Shown one piece after another: positions 29,862 through 40,832 of a stretch of DNA of 64,000 nt (position 1 is its first letter; every line of letters starts with the position of its first letter). The DNA is taken from assembly GCF_015453285.1 (NCBI RefSeq), contig NZ_JADLZT010000004.1, forward strand, positions 333,663 to 397,662, written 5' to 3'. This DNA comes from Lysobacter niastensis. GTDB taxonomy: Bacteria > Pseudomonadota > Gammaproteobacteria > Xanthomonadales > Xanthomonadaceae. Position numbers and translations under genes: made by a program. Under the pieces are notes generated by a model that did no database searches, was not told the DNA's origin, and saw only the letters and a program-made list of their open reading frames with translations.

Positions 29862-29972
29862 GTTCGTCCTGAGCGTAGCGCTGCAGGCGCGGAGTCGAAG
29901 GATGAGCGGGTGGCGATCCTTCCGCGTCCTCACCCTTCGACTCCGGCCTTGCGGCCTACGCTCAGGGCGAAC
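29862..29972. repeat. Interspersed palindromic repeat element
   Basis: Two arms of about 45 bases (29862-29906 and 29929-29972) are imperfect inverted repeats of each other, both built on a GTTCG(T/C)CCTGAGCGTAG core and ending GGAGTCGAAGG(A/G)TGAG. The core looks like a short palindromic repeat widespread in proteobacterial genomes (recalled, not searched). It starts 9 bases beyond the thrC stop and could fold into a long cruciform or hairpin that ends thrC transcription before the ilv promoter. Confidence 0.75.
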
Positions 29973-29980
29973 GGAGGAGA

Positions 29981-31279
29981 TCAGCCTCGCGCTTCGTTCA
30001 ATAGCTGATCACGCAACGCCGCGTAGTCGGCGGCCAACGGCTCGGCATGCGCCGGCCACGCCAGGGTTTCCGCCAGTGCCGGGGGCGGTTCGACGCCGTG
30101 GCCCACCAGGCGTTCCACGATGCCGTCGAACTTGGCCGGATGCGCCGTCGCGACCACGGTCCACGGCCGGCGGTCGCCCGCTTCGCGCAACCGCTCCAGC
30201 ACGTGCAGCCCGGTGGCGGTGTGCGGGCAGGGCACCACGCCGTGGCGTTGCGGCGCGTGGCGGATCGTCTCGGTGATGACATCGTCGCTGACGGCGAAGG
30301 CGCGCAGCGACGCGCGCAACCCGGCGTCGTCGTGGTGCCAATGGCGCAGTCGCTCGAAGTTGCTGGGCGCGCCCACGTCCATGGCGTTCGCCAGCGTCGC
30401 GACGGTCGGACGAGGCGAGTAGTCCTGTCCGGCGAAATAGCGCGGCAGCACGTCGTTGGCATTGCTGGCCAGCACGATGTCGCCCACAGGCAGCCCCATG
30501 CGTCGGGCGACGAACGCCGCGCAGGCATTGCCGAGGTTGCCGGTGGGCACGATCAGGTTCAGCGGCTGGTCGTGTTCGGCCTGGAACCGCAGCGCCGAAT
30601 GCGCGTAGTAGGCAACCTGCGGCAGCAGCCGGCCTAGGCTGATGCTGTTGGCCGAGCTCAGCGGCACGTTCGCGCGCAGCGCTTCATCCGAAAGTGCCTG
30701 CTTGGCCAGGTGCTGGCAGTCGTCGAAGCTACCATCCACGCGGAACGCGCGCACGTTGTCGCCCCAGCATCCCAGGCCGTGTGCCTGGCGCGGCGAGACA
30801 CGGCCGTCGGGGTAGAGGATCACGACGTTGAAGCCGGGCCGGCGATGGAAGGCGGATGCGACGGCGGCGCCCGTGTCGCCCGACGTGGCGACGAGGATCG
30901 TCATGGCCGGTGCGTCGGCTTGGCGCAGGTGCGCGAGCGCCGCAGCCAGGAAGCGCGCTGCGTAATCCTTGAAGGCGGCGGTCGGACCATGGAAGAGCTC
31001 GAGGAGATGATCGCCCCCGTGCCTGAGAGAACGTAGCGGCGCGGGGAACGAGTACGCCTGCGCGCAGATGCCGTCGAGCTCGTCGTGCAAGAGCGAACCC
31101 TTGAAGTAGGGCGACAGCACCGCGCCTGCGGTTTCGGGGAGGCTGGTGGCGGGCGGCAGCGATGCGAGCACCGGAATGTGTCCGGGCACGTAAAGCCCGC
31201 CGTCGGGCGCGAGGCCGGCGATCAGTGCCTCATCGATGCCGGTGGGCGGCGTGTAGCCGCGCGTGCTGACGAAGTCCAT
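29981..31279 (-). CDS. thrC: Threonine synthase
   Basis: A 432-residue PLP enzyme converting O-phosphohomoserine to threonine. The opening STRGYTPPTGIDEALIAGLAPDGGLYVP and the PLP lysine in HGPTAAFKDYAARFLAAAL are diagnostic, with VATSGDTGAAVASAF and VPTGNLGNACAAFVARRMG completing the PLP phosphate-binding parts. It starts 4 bases after the thrB stop and ends the thr operon. Confidence 0.96.
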   Translation of the reverse strand: MDFVSTRGYTPPTGIDEALIAGLAPDGGLYVPGHIPVLASLPPATSLPETAGAVLSPYFKGSLLHDELDGICAQAYSFPAPLRSLRHGGDHLLELFHGPTAAFKDYAARFLAAALAHLRQADAPAMTILVATSGDTGAAVASAFHRRPGFNVVILYPDGRVSPRQAHGLGCWGDNVRAFRVDGSFDDCQHLAKQALSDEALRANVPLSSANSISLGRLLPQVAYYAHSALRFQAEHDQPLNLIVPTGNLGNACAAFVARRMGLPVGDIVLASNANDVLPRYFAGQDYSPRPTVATLANAMDVGAPSNFERLRHWHHDDAGLRASLRAFAVSDDVITETIRHAPQRHGVVPCPHTATGLHVLERLREAGDRRPWTVVATAHPAKFDGIVERLVGHGVEPPPALAETLAWPAHAEPLAADYAALRDQLLNEARG

Positions 31280-31283
31280 CGGG

Positions 31284-32234
31284 CTACCGCACTTCGATCA
31301 CGTCGGCGCGCGGTCCCGCCACCGGCGTGACGTAGGCGCGCGAGCCATAGCCGGCAGCGGCGAAGGCCGCCTGCATCGCCGGAGCCGCGGCTTCAGCCTC
31401 CGCCTTCGATGCGAACCAGGCGAACGTGCTGGGCCCGGCGCCGGAGATGCTGGCACCCAGCGCGCCGTGCGCGAGTGCCGCAGCCTTGGCCTCGGCAAAA
31501 CCGGGGATCAGCGGAGCGCGACGCGGTTCCACCAGCAGGTCCTGCAGGCCTTCGCGAAGCAGGTCGGCATCGCCGCGTTGCAGGCCGGTCAGGAACAGCG
31601 CCAGGTGCGCGCTCTGCTTCACCACCAGCGGCAGCGGGTAGGGTTCGGCCAGCACCGCACGCGCGCGACGCGTTTCCAGCGTCTGGTCCGGATGCACGAC
31701 CGCGGCGTGCAGCCAGCCCGGCACGGGCAGCGGAATCATCCGCGTCGAGGTCGCCATCACCACGCCACCAAGCAGCATCGGCGCGACGTTGTCGCCGTGA
31801 CGGCTGCCGCTGGAGACGGATTCCCCGTCCAGCGCGAACTCGTACAGGGCCTCACGCGGCAGCGGTGTGTCCAGCAGTGCGTTCGCGGCGACGAGTGCCG
31901 CCACGCAAGACGCTGCCGAACCACCGAGCCCGGAGCCGAGCGGGATGCCTTTTTCCAGTTCCAGCTCGAAACCGAACGAAAGCCCGAGCCCGTTACGCAG
32001 GCTGATCAACGCCTGTCCCGCGGTGTTGCGCCCAGCTTCCAGCGGCAGTGCGTCGGCACCGGCGACGTCGCCACGGATCGCGGCGATGCGCACGACGGGC
32101 TCGTCGATGCGGCGTACCGTTGCGACATCACGCACGCCGGCGATGGAATGGCCGAGCAGGTCGAAGCCGACGCCGATGTTGCCGACGCTGCCGGGTGCGA
32201 AGGCGCATACCTGCCGCTCGATGGCTTCACTCAT
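31284..32234 (-). CDS. thrB: Homoserine kinase
   Basis: A 316-residue GHMP kinase that phosphorylates homoserine. It shows [17 protein letters not shown] at the N-terminus, the ATP-binding [14 protein letters not shown] loop near residue 90 and the C-terminal [15 protein letters not shown] motif. The start codon overlaps the thrA stop as ATGA, giving translational coupling. A longer open frame exists upstream, but it runs inside thrA in another frame. Confidence 0.96.
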   Translation of the reverse strand: MSEAIERQVCAFAPGSVGNIGVGFDLLGHSIAGVRDVATVRRIDEPVVRIAAIRGDVAGADALPLEAGRNTAGQALISLRNGLGLSFGFELELEKGIPLGSGLGGSAASCVAALVAANALLDTPLPREALYEFALDGESVSSGSRHGDNVAPMLLGGVVMATSTRMIPLPVPGWLHAAVVHPDQTLETRRARAVLAEPYPLPLVVKQSAHLALFLTGLQRGDADLLREGLQDLLVEPRRAPLIPGFAEAKAAALAHGALGASISGAGPSTFAWFASKAEAEAAAPAMQAAFAAAGYGSRAYVTPVAGPRADVIEVR

Positions 32235-34765
32235 GCGTGCGCCTCCGCATGCGCCCCGGCATGCGTCCACGCGACGCCGTGCGGCGATGACAGCGACTGC
32301 GCGATCGCGAGCACGTCGCCGAACACCCCGGCGGCCGTCACGTCCGGGCCTGCGCCCGGCCCCTGCACGACCAGCGGATTGTCGGCATAACGGCGCGTGC
32401 GGAACTGTACGAGGTTGTCGGTCAGGCGCGTATGGCAGCAGGCATGCTCGGGCGCTAGCGCGACCACGCCGACGCTGGCGCGGCCATCGCGGTCCAGGCG
32501 TGCCAGGTGGCGCAGTGCACGCTGCTGCGATGCGGCGTCGCGCAGGCGCGCCAGCATCGGCGCATCCATCTCCTCCAGCCGCGCCATGAACTCGTCGCGG
32601 CCGACGCCGCGCAGCGCCGCGGGTACCAGGTTTTCCACTTCCACATCCTCGAGCGACAGCACGCGACCGGCCTCGCGCGCCAGGATCACCAGTTTGCGCG
32701 CGACGTCCAGGCCGGACAGGTCGTCGCGCGGGTCGGGTTCGGTATAGCCCAGCGCCTGCGCCTCGCGCACCAGCTGCGAGAACGGCACGCTGCCGTCGAA
32801 ACGGTTGAACAGCCATGCCAGTGTGCCCGATAGCATGCCGTCGATGCCGTAGAGCTCGTCTCCGGTGTCGATCAGGTTGCGCAGGGTCAGCATCACCGGC
32901 AGGCCGGCTCCGACCGTGGCCTCGTAGCGGAAGCGGCCTTCGCCGTTACGGCTGGCCTCCTGGATCGCGGCGTACTGCGGCCATGCACCGCTGCCGGCGT
33001 GCTTGTTGGGCGTGACCACATGGATGCCCGCGGCCAACCAGCGCGGGTAGTGCGCGGCGACCTCGGCGCTGGCGCTGCAGTCGACGATCAACGCGTGCGG
33101 AAGGTGTTCGCCGCGGACGTGGCGGGCGAAGCGGTCGAGGTCGACCGCCTCGGTGGTGTCCGCGGCCAGCAGCCGGTCGGTCCCGGCCGGGTCGAGCCCG
33201 CGTTCGTCCAGCCGCATCGACCGGCTGTTGGCCAGCGCGCGCAGGCGCAGGTCCAGGCCGGATCGCGAGCGCAACTGCGGCAGGGCCGCGGCCAACTGCG
33301 ACAGCAGCGCGCGGCCGACCTGGCCCGGACCGATCACGCCGACCGATACGCATTGCGGCGACAGCCAGAACGCGGCGTGCGCGGCGCGCAGCGCGCGCGT
33401 GGCGTCGCGCGCGCCGATCGCGACGGACAGGTTGCGCTCACCGGCGCCCTGCGCGATCGCCCGGGCGTTGACGCGCGCCTGCGCCAGCCCGCCGAGCAGG
33501 CGAGCCGCGACGCCGGGCATGCCGACCATGCCGTCGCCCACCGCGGCGAGCACGGCAATGCCGGGCGTGAGCGTGACGCCCTGCGCCTGTCCGTCGCTGA
33601 TGGCTTCCGAGAATGCGGCGGCGACGGCGTCGCGCGCGAGCTCGGCCTGTTCGCCGCGCACCACGCAGCAGATGGAATGCTCGGAGGAACCCTGCGAAAT
33701 CATCGTCACCGACACGCCGGCACGGCGCAGCGCACCGAACAGACGTTCGGCGGTGCCGGGCACGCCGACCATGCCGTTGCCGGCAAGCTCGACGATCGCC
33801 AGGTCGTGGACCAGGCTCAGTCCCTTGACCGGTGCGCCGTCGCGATCGCCTTCGGCCGAGATCAGTGTGCCGGGCGAGTGTGGACGCCGCGTGTTGCGGA
33901 TGCGTAGCGGAATGCCGCGCTCCTGCACGGGAGCCATCGTCTGCGGATGCAGCACTTTCGCACCGAAGTAGGCCAGTTCGCAGGCCTCGGCGTAGGACAT
34001 CGTCGGCAGGCACACCGCCTCGGGGACCAGTCGCGGATCGGCGGAAAGCACGCCGTCTACGTCGGTCCAGATCGTCAGCGCATCGGCACCGAACAGGTTG
34101 GCGAAGATCGCCGCGGAGTAGTCGCTGCCGTTGCGGCCGAGCGTGGTGGCGGCGCCGTCGCGGTCGCGCGCGGCGAAGCCGGTGACGACCACGTGTCCGG
34201 GGCCGTTATTGGCGAGCCAGGCTTCCAGCCGCACGCGGCTGGTTTCCCAGTCGACCGCCATGCCCATTTCACCTGGATGCAACACCAGCACGTCGCGCGC
34301 GTCGAGGCGAAGCCAACCGGCCGTGCGCCCGCCTAATGCTGCGTGCATCAGGTATGACGACCAGACTTCGCCGAGTGCGGGCAGGCCCCGTGCGACGACG
34401 TCGCTACCCGCCTCGCCGCCGGCAATCGACGCGAGTTCGGCCTGCAGCTTCGCGAACTCGTCTTCGAGTGCTGCGAGCAGGCCATGACGGTGCGGATCGA
34501 GCGCGGCAGCCGCGACGGCGTGACGCTCGCGCAGTGCGTGCCAGGCCGGGGCCCAGTCGTTTCCTGCGCGTGCCTCCGCGAGCAGACCGATCAGCGCATC
34601 GGTCACGCCCTGCATGGCCGAAACGACGACGACGCGCCGGCGTGAACCATCGTCGAGCAGCGGCACCGTCGCGCGGTACAGCGCGGCGTCGGCGAGGCTG
34701 CTGCCGCCGAACTTGTGGACATGGCAATCGGGCGCGGAGCGGGGTGAGGCATCGGCGGACGGCAT
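32231..34765 (-). CDS. thrA: Bifunctional aspartokinase / homoserine dehydrogenase I
   Basis: An 844-residue fusion, close to E. coli ThrA (820). Residues 14-290 form the aspartokinase domain ([43 protein letters not shown]). Residues about 310-460 hold two ACT domains ([18 protein letters not shown] and [17 protein letters not shown]), which bind threonine for feedback control. The homoserine dehydrogenase domain starts with [17 protein letters not shown] and contains the catalytic-region [19 protein letters not shown]. It is the first gene of thrABC, 82 bases after the leader peptide stop. Confidence 0.97.
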   Translation of the reverse strand: MPSADASPRSAPDCHVHKFGGSSLADAALYRATVPLLDDGSRRRVVVVSAMQGVTDALIGLLAEARAGNDWAPAWHALRERHAVAAAALDPHRHGLLAALEDEFAKLQAELASIAGGEAGSDVVARGLPALGEVWSSYLMHAALGGRTAGWLRLDARDVLVLHPGEMGMAVDWETSRVRLEAWLANNGPGHVVVTGFAARDRDGAATTLGRNGSDYSAAIFANLFGADALTIWTDVDGVLSADPRLVPEAVCLPTMSYAEACELAYFGAKVLHPQTMAPVQERGIPLRIRNTRRPHSPGTLISAEGDRDGAPVKGLSLVHDLAIVELAGNGMVGVPGTAERLFGALRRAGVSVTMISQGSSEHSICCVVRGEQAELARDAVAAAFSEAISDGQAQGVTLTPGIAVLAAVGDGMVGMPGVAARLLGGLAQARVNARAIAQGAGERNLSVAIGARDATRALRAAHAAFWLSPQCVSVGVIGPGQVGRALLSQLAAALPQLRSRSGLDLRLRALANSRSMRLDERGLDPAGTDRLLAADTTEAVDLDRFARHVRGEHLPHALIVDCSASAEVAAHYPRWLAAGIHVVTPNKHAGSGAWPQYAAIQEASRNGEGRFRYEATVGAGLPVMLTLRNLIDTGDELYGIDGMLSGTLAWLFNRFDGSVPFSQLVREAQALGYTEPDPRDDLSGLDVARKLVILAREAGRVLSLEDVEVENLVPAALRGVGRDEFMARLEEMDAPMLARLRDAASQQRALRHLARLDRDGRASVGVVALAPEHACCHTRLTDNLVQFRTRRYADNPLVVQGPGAGPDVTAAGVFGDVLAIAQSLSSPHGVAWTHAGAHAEAHA

Positions 34766-34796
34766 GGGTGGCTCCTGGTGGGGCCTCCTCGTCCGG

Positions 34797-34874
34797 ATCG
34801 GGTGCCAGCCTGCGCACCCGATTCGGGTGCGGAGGCGTGGTCTTGGTTCAGCTGGACACGCCCGTCCGCACCCG
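34797..34874 (-). promoter_or_regulatory. Four-arm attenuation structure before thrA
   Basis: Four segments can pair alternately on the minus-strand RNA: arm 1 (34865-34874, inside the leader, right after the threonine codons) with arm 2 (34824-34833), 10 perfect pairs; arm 2 with arm 3 (34813-34820), 8 pairs; and arm 3 (34814-34822) with arm 4 (34797-34805), 9 pairs and an 8-base loop. This is the classic 1:2, 2:3, 3:4 layout. The 3:4 hairpin is followed by CCGGACGAGG, with no U tract, so it is not an ordinary intrinsic terminator; Rho-dependent termination or another mechanism may apply. Confidence 0.72.
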
Positions 34875-34991
34875 TGTGGGAGTGGTACCGGTACCGGTGG
34901 TGGTAATCGCGGCCATGCCGGCGGCAGCAGCCGGCGCGCCCTGCGAGGGGAGCGAGCGGGTGGCCTGCGGCGGCATGTTGCGATGCGTCAT
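34848..34991 (-). CDS. thrL: Threonine-rich leader peptide of the thr operon
   Basis: A 47-residue ORF ending 82 bases before thrA. Residues 29-39 read ITTTGTGTTPT: one Ile (ATT) and seven Thr in eleven codons (34875-34907), as in the E. coli thr leader, which is sensitive to Thr and Ile. An internal ATG at 34916 would give 22 residues. No Shine-Dalgarno sequence precedes either start. The first ATG lies 32 bases after a TTGACA box, so translation may begin on almost leaderless mRNA. The pairing arm that starts the attenuator follows immediately on the last Thr codon of the cluster. Confidence 0.82.
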   Translation of the reverse strand: MTHRNMPPQATRSLPSQGAPAAAAGMAAITTTGTGTTPTRVRTGVSS

Positions 34992-35023
34992 GTGGCCCGA
35001 GCAGACCACGCGATTTCCGAGGC

Positions 35024-35029
35024 TGTCAA
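35024..35029 (-). promoter_or_regulatory. -35 box of the thr operon promoter
   Basis: A perfect TTGACA on the minus strand, within CTGTTGACA, identical over nine bases to the box before the ilv leader. With 17-18 base spacing the -10 would fall on GTCTGCT, a weak match. The expected start site is within a few bases of the leader ATG at 34991. Confidence 0.6.
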
Positions 35030-35105
35030 CAGTTGCAGGCGAAACCGGCGCGTCCGCAAAGGCCTGAGGTTGGCCGCGGTGGCCCCTGCGTGGTCAAATG
35101 CACGC

Positions 35106-37171
<2,066 letters not shown>

Positions 37172-37272
37172 GGCCGCAAGACCTGAGGCGGCCTGGGCTG
37201 GTCGCTTCTTGCGTCCATCAGGGCAGGCCGGGCAAGCTCGGCCTGCCATAGTGAGCGCGCGAGGGACGGGTC

Positions 37273-37449
37273 ATGGGTGACGGCGGCAGACAGGTGGTCA
37301 AGGCGGGCATCAGCTTCGGTAGCGCGCTGGCGATCGTGATCTCGTGGACCGCGAACAAGTCGCTGCTGTGGGCTATCGTCCATGGCCTGCTGTCGTGGAT
37401 CTACGTGGTCTATTACGCGTTGCGCTATCACTTCCGCATGATCGGTTGA
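37273..37449 (+). CDS. Small membrane protein, 58 residues
   Basis: An ATG-to-TGA frame encoding MGDGGRQVVKAGISFGSALA at its start, with two hydrophobic stretches: about residues 12-26 (ISFGSALAIVISW) and 31-51 (LLWAIVHGLLSWIYVVYYAL). The basic C-terminal end (RYHFR) suggests a two-helix hairpin with cytoplasmic ends. It lies 101 bases after thiC and 10 bases before the ion-channel gene. Normal codon use, clear gene boundaries and close spacing argue it is real; the function is unknown. Confidence 0.75.
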   Translation: MGDGGRQVVKAGISFGSALAIVISWTANKSLLWAIVHGLLSWIYVVYYALRYHFRMIG

Positions 37450-37459
37450 CGACGCCGGC

Positions 37460-38155
37460 ATGGTCGAGCAACGCAACGCTTCGCAGCATTGGCGCATCAG
37501 GGCGCGCCGCCATCCGTCGGCGTTCCTGCTCGCCGCGCAGTTGTTGAGCCTGCTGATCTATCCGTTGTTCGATGACCTCACGGCCGGGCGCGTGGTGTTC
37601 GGTGCGTTCGGCGTGCTGGTGCTGGCGCTGGCCGTCTGGGTGGTGAACCGCAGCCCGGCCATCAACTGGATCGCCTGGGCGCTGGCGGCACCTGCATTCG
37701 TGCTTTCGCTGTTGTCGGTGGCGATCGAAAGCGAACCGTTGCTGGTGGCGTCGTCGGCGCTTGAGGCGCTGCTGTACTTCTACGCCGCCGGCAGCCTGAT
37801 CGCGTACATGATGAGCGACCATCGCGTCACGACCGACGAACTGTTCGCTGCCGGCGCGACCTTCACGCTGTTGGCGTGGGGCTTCGCCTATGCATTCCTG
37901 GTGTGCCAGGCCTGGTATCCGGGGAGCTTCACCGGCGCGGTCGAACCAGAGCGCCCCCGCGCGTGGCTGGAGCTGCTGTTCCTGAGCTTCACCAACCTCT
38001 CCGCCGTCGGATTGGGCGATGTCATTCCGCTGGGCTCGACCGCGCGTGTGCTGGTCATGCTCGAGCAGTTCGCCGGCGTGGGCTACGTCGCCGTCGTGGT
38101 GTCGCGACTGATCGGCCTGACGATGCTGCGCGTGCCGCCCCGGTCGCGCGGTTAA
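37460..38155 (+). CDS. Pore-loop ion channel (Ion_trans_2 type)
   Basis: A 231-residue inner-membrane protein with about six hydrophobic segments and a pore loop near residue 180: LLFLSFTNLSAVGLGDVIPL. The VGLGD tract corresponds to the TVGYGD selectivity filter of potassium channels, with Leu in place of Tyr/Phe and Ala for the preceding Thr. A final helix (LVMLEQFAGVGYVAVVVSRLIG) follows, as in two-TM pore modules. Potassium selectivity is likely but not certain because of the altered filter. Confidence 0.8.
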   Translation: MVEQRNASQHWRIRARRHPSAFLLAAQLLSLLIYPLFDDLTAGRVVFGAFGVLVLALAVWVVNRSPAINWIAWALAAPAFVLSLLSVAIESEPLLVASSALEALLYFYAAGSLIAYMMSDHRVTTDELFAAGATFTLLAWGFAYAFLVCQAWYPGSFTGAVEPERPRAWLELLFLSFTNLSAVGLGDVIPLGSTARVLVMLEQFAGVGYVAVVVSRLIGLTMLRVPPRSRG

Positions 38156-38323
38156 AAAAAAGCGCCCGGAGGGCGCCAATGGAACGCTGAATCCTGTGAC
38201 GGAGGCCGGGGAGAGGGTCCCGGCGCGCGTCCTGTCCGTCCCGTGTAATCCCCGGAACGGTAGAATGAAACCTCGTATTGCGCATTGCCGGATCCCGTCG
38301 CGGCGCTTTGCCGGATGTGGCAG

Positions 38324-38344
38324 CTGAATGATCTGTTCATTCAG
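38324..38344. promoter_or_regulatory. Inverted repeat upstream of the CadC-like regulator
   Basis: CTGAATGA and TCATTCAG form a perfect 8-base inverted repeat with a 5-base spacer, 45 bases before the start codon at 38389. Its size and position suit an operator for a dimeric DNA-binding protein; autoregulation by the downstream winged-helix protein is a guess. The rest of 38156-38388 holds no gene; GTAGAAT near 38261-38267 could be a -10 element. Confidence 0.45.
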
Positions 38345-38388
38345 GCACATGACGGCCGTCGGGCCGGCGCGCACCATCCGCAGGATTC

Positions 38389-40689
38389 ATGCCCCGCATC
38401 CTCGATCCATCGCCGTTGCATCCCCCCTCTGAGCGCCTGCGCGTCGGCGATTGCATCGTCGATGTGCCGCTGCGCGAGGTGCGTGCGCCAGCGTCGCGCC
38501 GCCCGCAACGCATCACGCCGAAGTCGATGGGCGTGCTGCTGGTGCTGGTGGAGAACGCGGGCAAGGTGGTCAGTCGCGATGCACTGCTGACGGAGGTCTG
38601 GCCCGACACGCTGCCGACCGACGACGTCATCACCCAGGCGATCACGCAGCTGCGCAAGGCTTTCGGCCAGGAGCGCGGCGATCCGCGCTACATCGAAACG
38701 ATCGCGAAGAACGGCTACCGCCTGCTCGCGCCGGTCGAATGGCTGGCGCAGGAAGAGGGGCGCCCGGGCGCTGGCGAACGCGAGGCTGCCGCCACCTTCG
38801 CCATGGATGTCGCCGACGACGACGTGGTCGACGTCGTGCCATGGCCGGCGCCGCCGCGGCGGTCGCACAGCGAGCTCATCGTTGCCAGTTCTGTCGTGCT
38901 CGTGCTGCTGGGGCTGGTGCTGCTGTTCGCCTGGTGGCGAGGCGCCGGCGGCGATGGGCGTGCGACGATGCAGCGCGATGCCTGGCTGCAGCAGGCGCCG
39001 CCGGCCTCTCGACCGTATCGGCTGATCACGTCCGCGCCCGGGTTCGAGCTTGCGCCCACCCTGTCGCCGGATGCCTCGATGGTCGCCTACATGGCAGTGC
39101 CCGAAGGCCAGCGCAGCACCGCGATCCTGGTGCAGACGACCGACCAGAGCCTGCCGCGCCAGCTGACCCGGCCCTCCGGCGAGGCGGAGGACAGTGCACC
39201 GGCATGGTCGCCCGACGGCCGCGAGATCGCCTACGTGCGCATGATCCCCGGCCAGCAATGCCAGGTGATGGTGGTCGCCGCCGGCGGTGGCGCCGAACGC
39301 AAGGTCGCCGACTGCGACCGCCGCAGTGCGCCGACGTTCTCGTGGACGCCCGACGGCCGGGGCCTGATCTTCGGCAGCATGGTCACCGAGAGCGGCTCCA
39401 CGGGCCTGCGCATTCTCGACCTCGCCAACGGCGCGTGGCGCGCGGTGCAGTACCGCAGCGGTGCCGATGACGTCGACCTGTCGCCACGGTATTCGCCGGA
39501 CGGACGCTGGATCGTGTTTGTCCGCAACGGCCCGCTCGGCGACTTCTGGCGGCTGCCCGCACACGGTGGCGAAGCGCAACGGCTGAGCAAACTGCGCGCC
39601 GACGTGCGCGGCTGGGATTGGCTGCCCGACGGCGATGGCCTGCTGTTCGGCCGCATGACCGATGGCGTGGTGCGCCTGAACCGGCTCGACTTCGACGAAG
39701 GCGTGGTCAGCGACCTCGGCATCGACGATGTCTGGACGCCAACCGTGGCCCTGGCCAGGCCGGCCGCCGCGTTCGTGCAGCGCAAGCCCTACTACGGCCT
39801 CTTCAAGATCGTGCTGCCCGATCCGCGCCAGCCCGGCGTCCACGTCGCCGAGCCGATCTTTCCGTCGTCGGCCCGCGACCTCTCGCCGATGGTGTCGCCG
39901 GACGGCCGGCAGCTCGCCTTCATGTCTGACCGTTCCGGCGTCCAGGCGCTGTGGTGGGCGGATTTGGCGGACCCCGGATCGCTGCGCATGATCGCCGGGC
40001 TGCAGCCGCGGCCCCGTTATGCGCCGGTCTGGGCCCCGGACAGCCGCCGTCTGATGGTGGTGGGTGTCGATGCGTCGGGGGACGCGGCGGTGTTCGAGGT
40101 CACTCCGTCGAGCGGACAGGTCGTGCGCCTGCCGGTGCCGGTGCGCGATCCGGCCGAAGCCGTCTACCTGCCGGATCCGGATCGCCTGCTCGTCCTGGCC
40201 GCTGCCGGCGACGGCCGCCTTCAGCTGGAACTCTACGATCGCCGCGCCGAGCCTTGGCGCAAGCTGGCCAGTCTCGACGATGTCTCGCATGTCCAGCTGG
40301 ATAAGACCGGCCAGCGCCTGCTGTTCGCCCGCCAGACGCGGGCTGGCTTGTGGGAGGCCAACCTGGCCCTCGACCTGGCCAGCGTCCGCCAGGTCGACAA
40401 CGAGGGTCCGGCCCCGGATCGCTACCGTTTCTGGAGCGTCGGCCCGGACGGGCAGATCGCCTACCTGGAGCAGCTGCAGAACTGTGCCGCCCGCCTGCGC
40501 CAACTGGGCAACGCCACGCCGCTGCCGCCGCGTTGCCTCGACCAGACCCGTCGATCGGCGCCGACCGGCTTCAGCACCGGTCCCGGCGGTGTGATCTACG
40601 TCTCACTTGCCGAGTGGGATGGGGCTGATATCGGTTTCATGGAGTTGCCTTCGGAGCCTCACAAGTTTGCTCCGGGTTGGTCCAGGTGA
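38389..40689 (+). CDS. CadC-like membrane transcription regulator with beta-propeller sensor
   Basis: A 766-residue protein in three parts. Residues about 15-115 are an OmpR/CadC-type winged helix (ITPKSMGVLLVLVENAGKVV, then TEVWPDTLPTDDVITQAITQ and YIETIAKNGYRLLAPVEW). An acidic linker leads to one transmembrane helix at residues 162-183. The rest, about 560 residues, is periplasmic and built of TolB/PD40-type repeats with signatures such as APAWSPDGREIAYV, SPRYSPDGRWIVFV and SPDGRQLAFMSD, predicting a six- to eight-blade propeller. It would sense a periplasmic ligand and act directly on DNA from the membrane. No target gene is certain; AGGA lies just before the ATG. Confidence 0.85.
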   Translation: MPRILDPSPLHPPSERLRVGDCIVDVPLREVRAPASRRPQRITPKSMGVLLVLVENAGKVVSRDALLTEVWPDTLPTDDVITQAITQLRKAFGQERGDPRYIETIAKNGYRLLAPVEWLAQEEGRPGAGEREAAATFAMDVADDDVVDVVPWPAPPRRSHSELIVASSVVLVLLGLVLLFAWWRGAGGDGRATMQRDAWLQQAPPASRPYRLITSAPGFELAPTLSPDASMVAYMAVPEGQRSTAILVQTTDQSLPRQLTRPSGEAEDSAPAWSPDGREIAYVRMIPGQQCQVMVVAAGGGAERKVADCDRRSAPTFSWTPDGRGLIFGSMVTESGSTGLRILDLANGAWRAVQYRSGADDVDLSPRYSPDGRWIVFVRNGPLGDFWRLPAHGGEAQRLSKLRADVRGWDWLPDGDGLLFGRMTDGVVRLNRLDFDEGVVSDLGIDDVWTPTVALARPAAAFVQRKPYYGLFKIVLPDPRQPGVHVAEPIFPSSARDLSPMVSPDGRQLAFMSDRSGVQALWWADLADPGSLRMIAGLQPRPRYAPVWAPDSRRLMVVGVDASGDAAVFEVTPSSGQVVRLPVPVRDPAEAVYLPDPDRLLVLAAAGDGRLQLELYDRRAEPWRKLASLDDVSHVQLDKTGQRLLFARQTRAGLWEANLALDLASVRQVDNEGPAPDRYRFWSVGPDGQIAYLEQLQNCAARLRQLGNATPLPPRCLDQTRRSAPTGFSTGPGGVIYVSLAEWDGADIGFMELPSEPHKFAPGWSR

Positions 40690-40832
40690 TTGATCGATAA
40701 ACGAAAAGTCCTTTCGGAACTCTTTCGTCTTCAGGATCGTCAAGATTTCGTATAAGTCTCCGCGATCTTTCCTGATCCACATGCCCGGGTCAGGCAAATC
40801 GTTAGGCCATTCTCAGCACAATGAGGTTGGCC

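Noticed and set aside
38162..38176. GCGCCC-GGA-GGGCGC hairpin after the ion-channel gene
   Set aside because: It is preceded by an A run but has no T run after it on the plus strand, so it does not look like a terminator for the channel gene, and no minus-strand gene arrives from the right.
40762..40801. Imperfect inverted repeat (CCTGA/TCAGG with outer CGAT/ATCG) in the AraC upstream region
   Set aside because: The arms are short and interrupted by mismatches, which is not enough to support an operator or a structured RNA.
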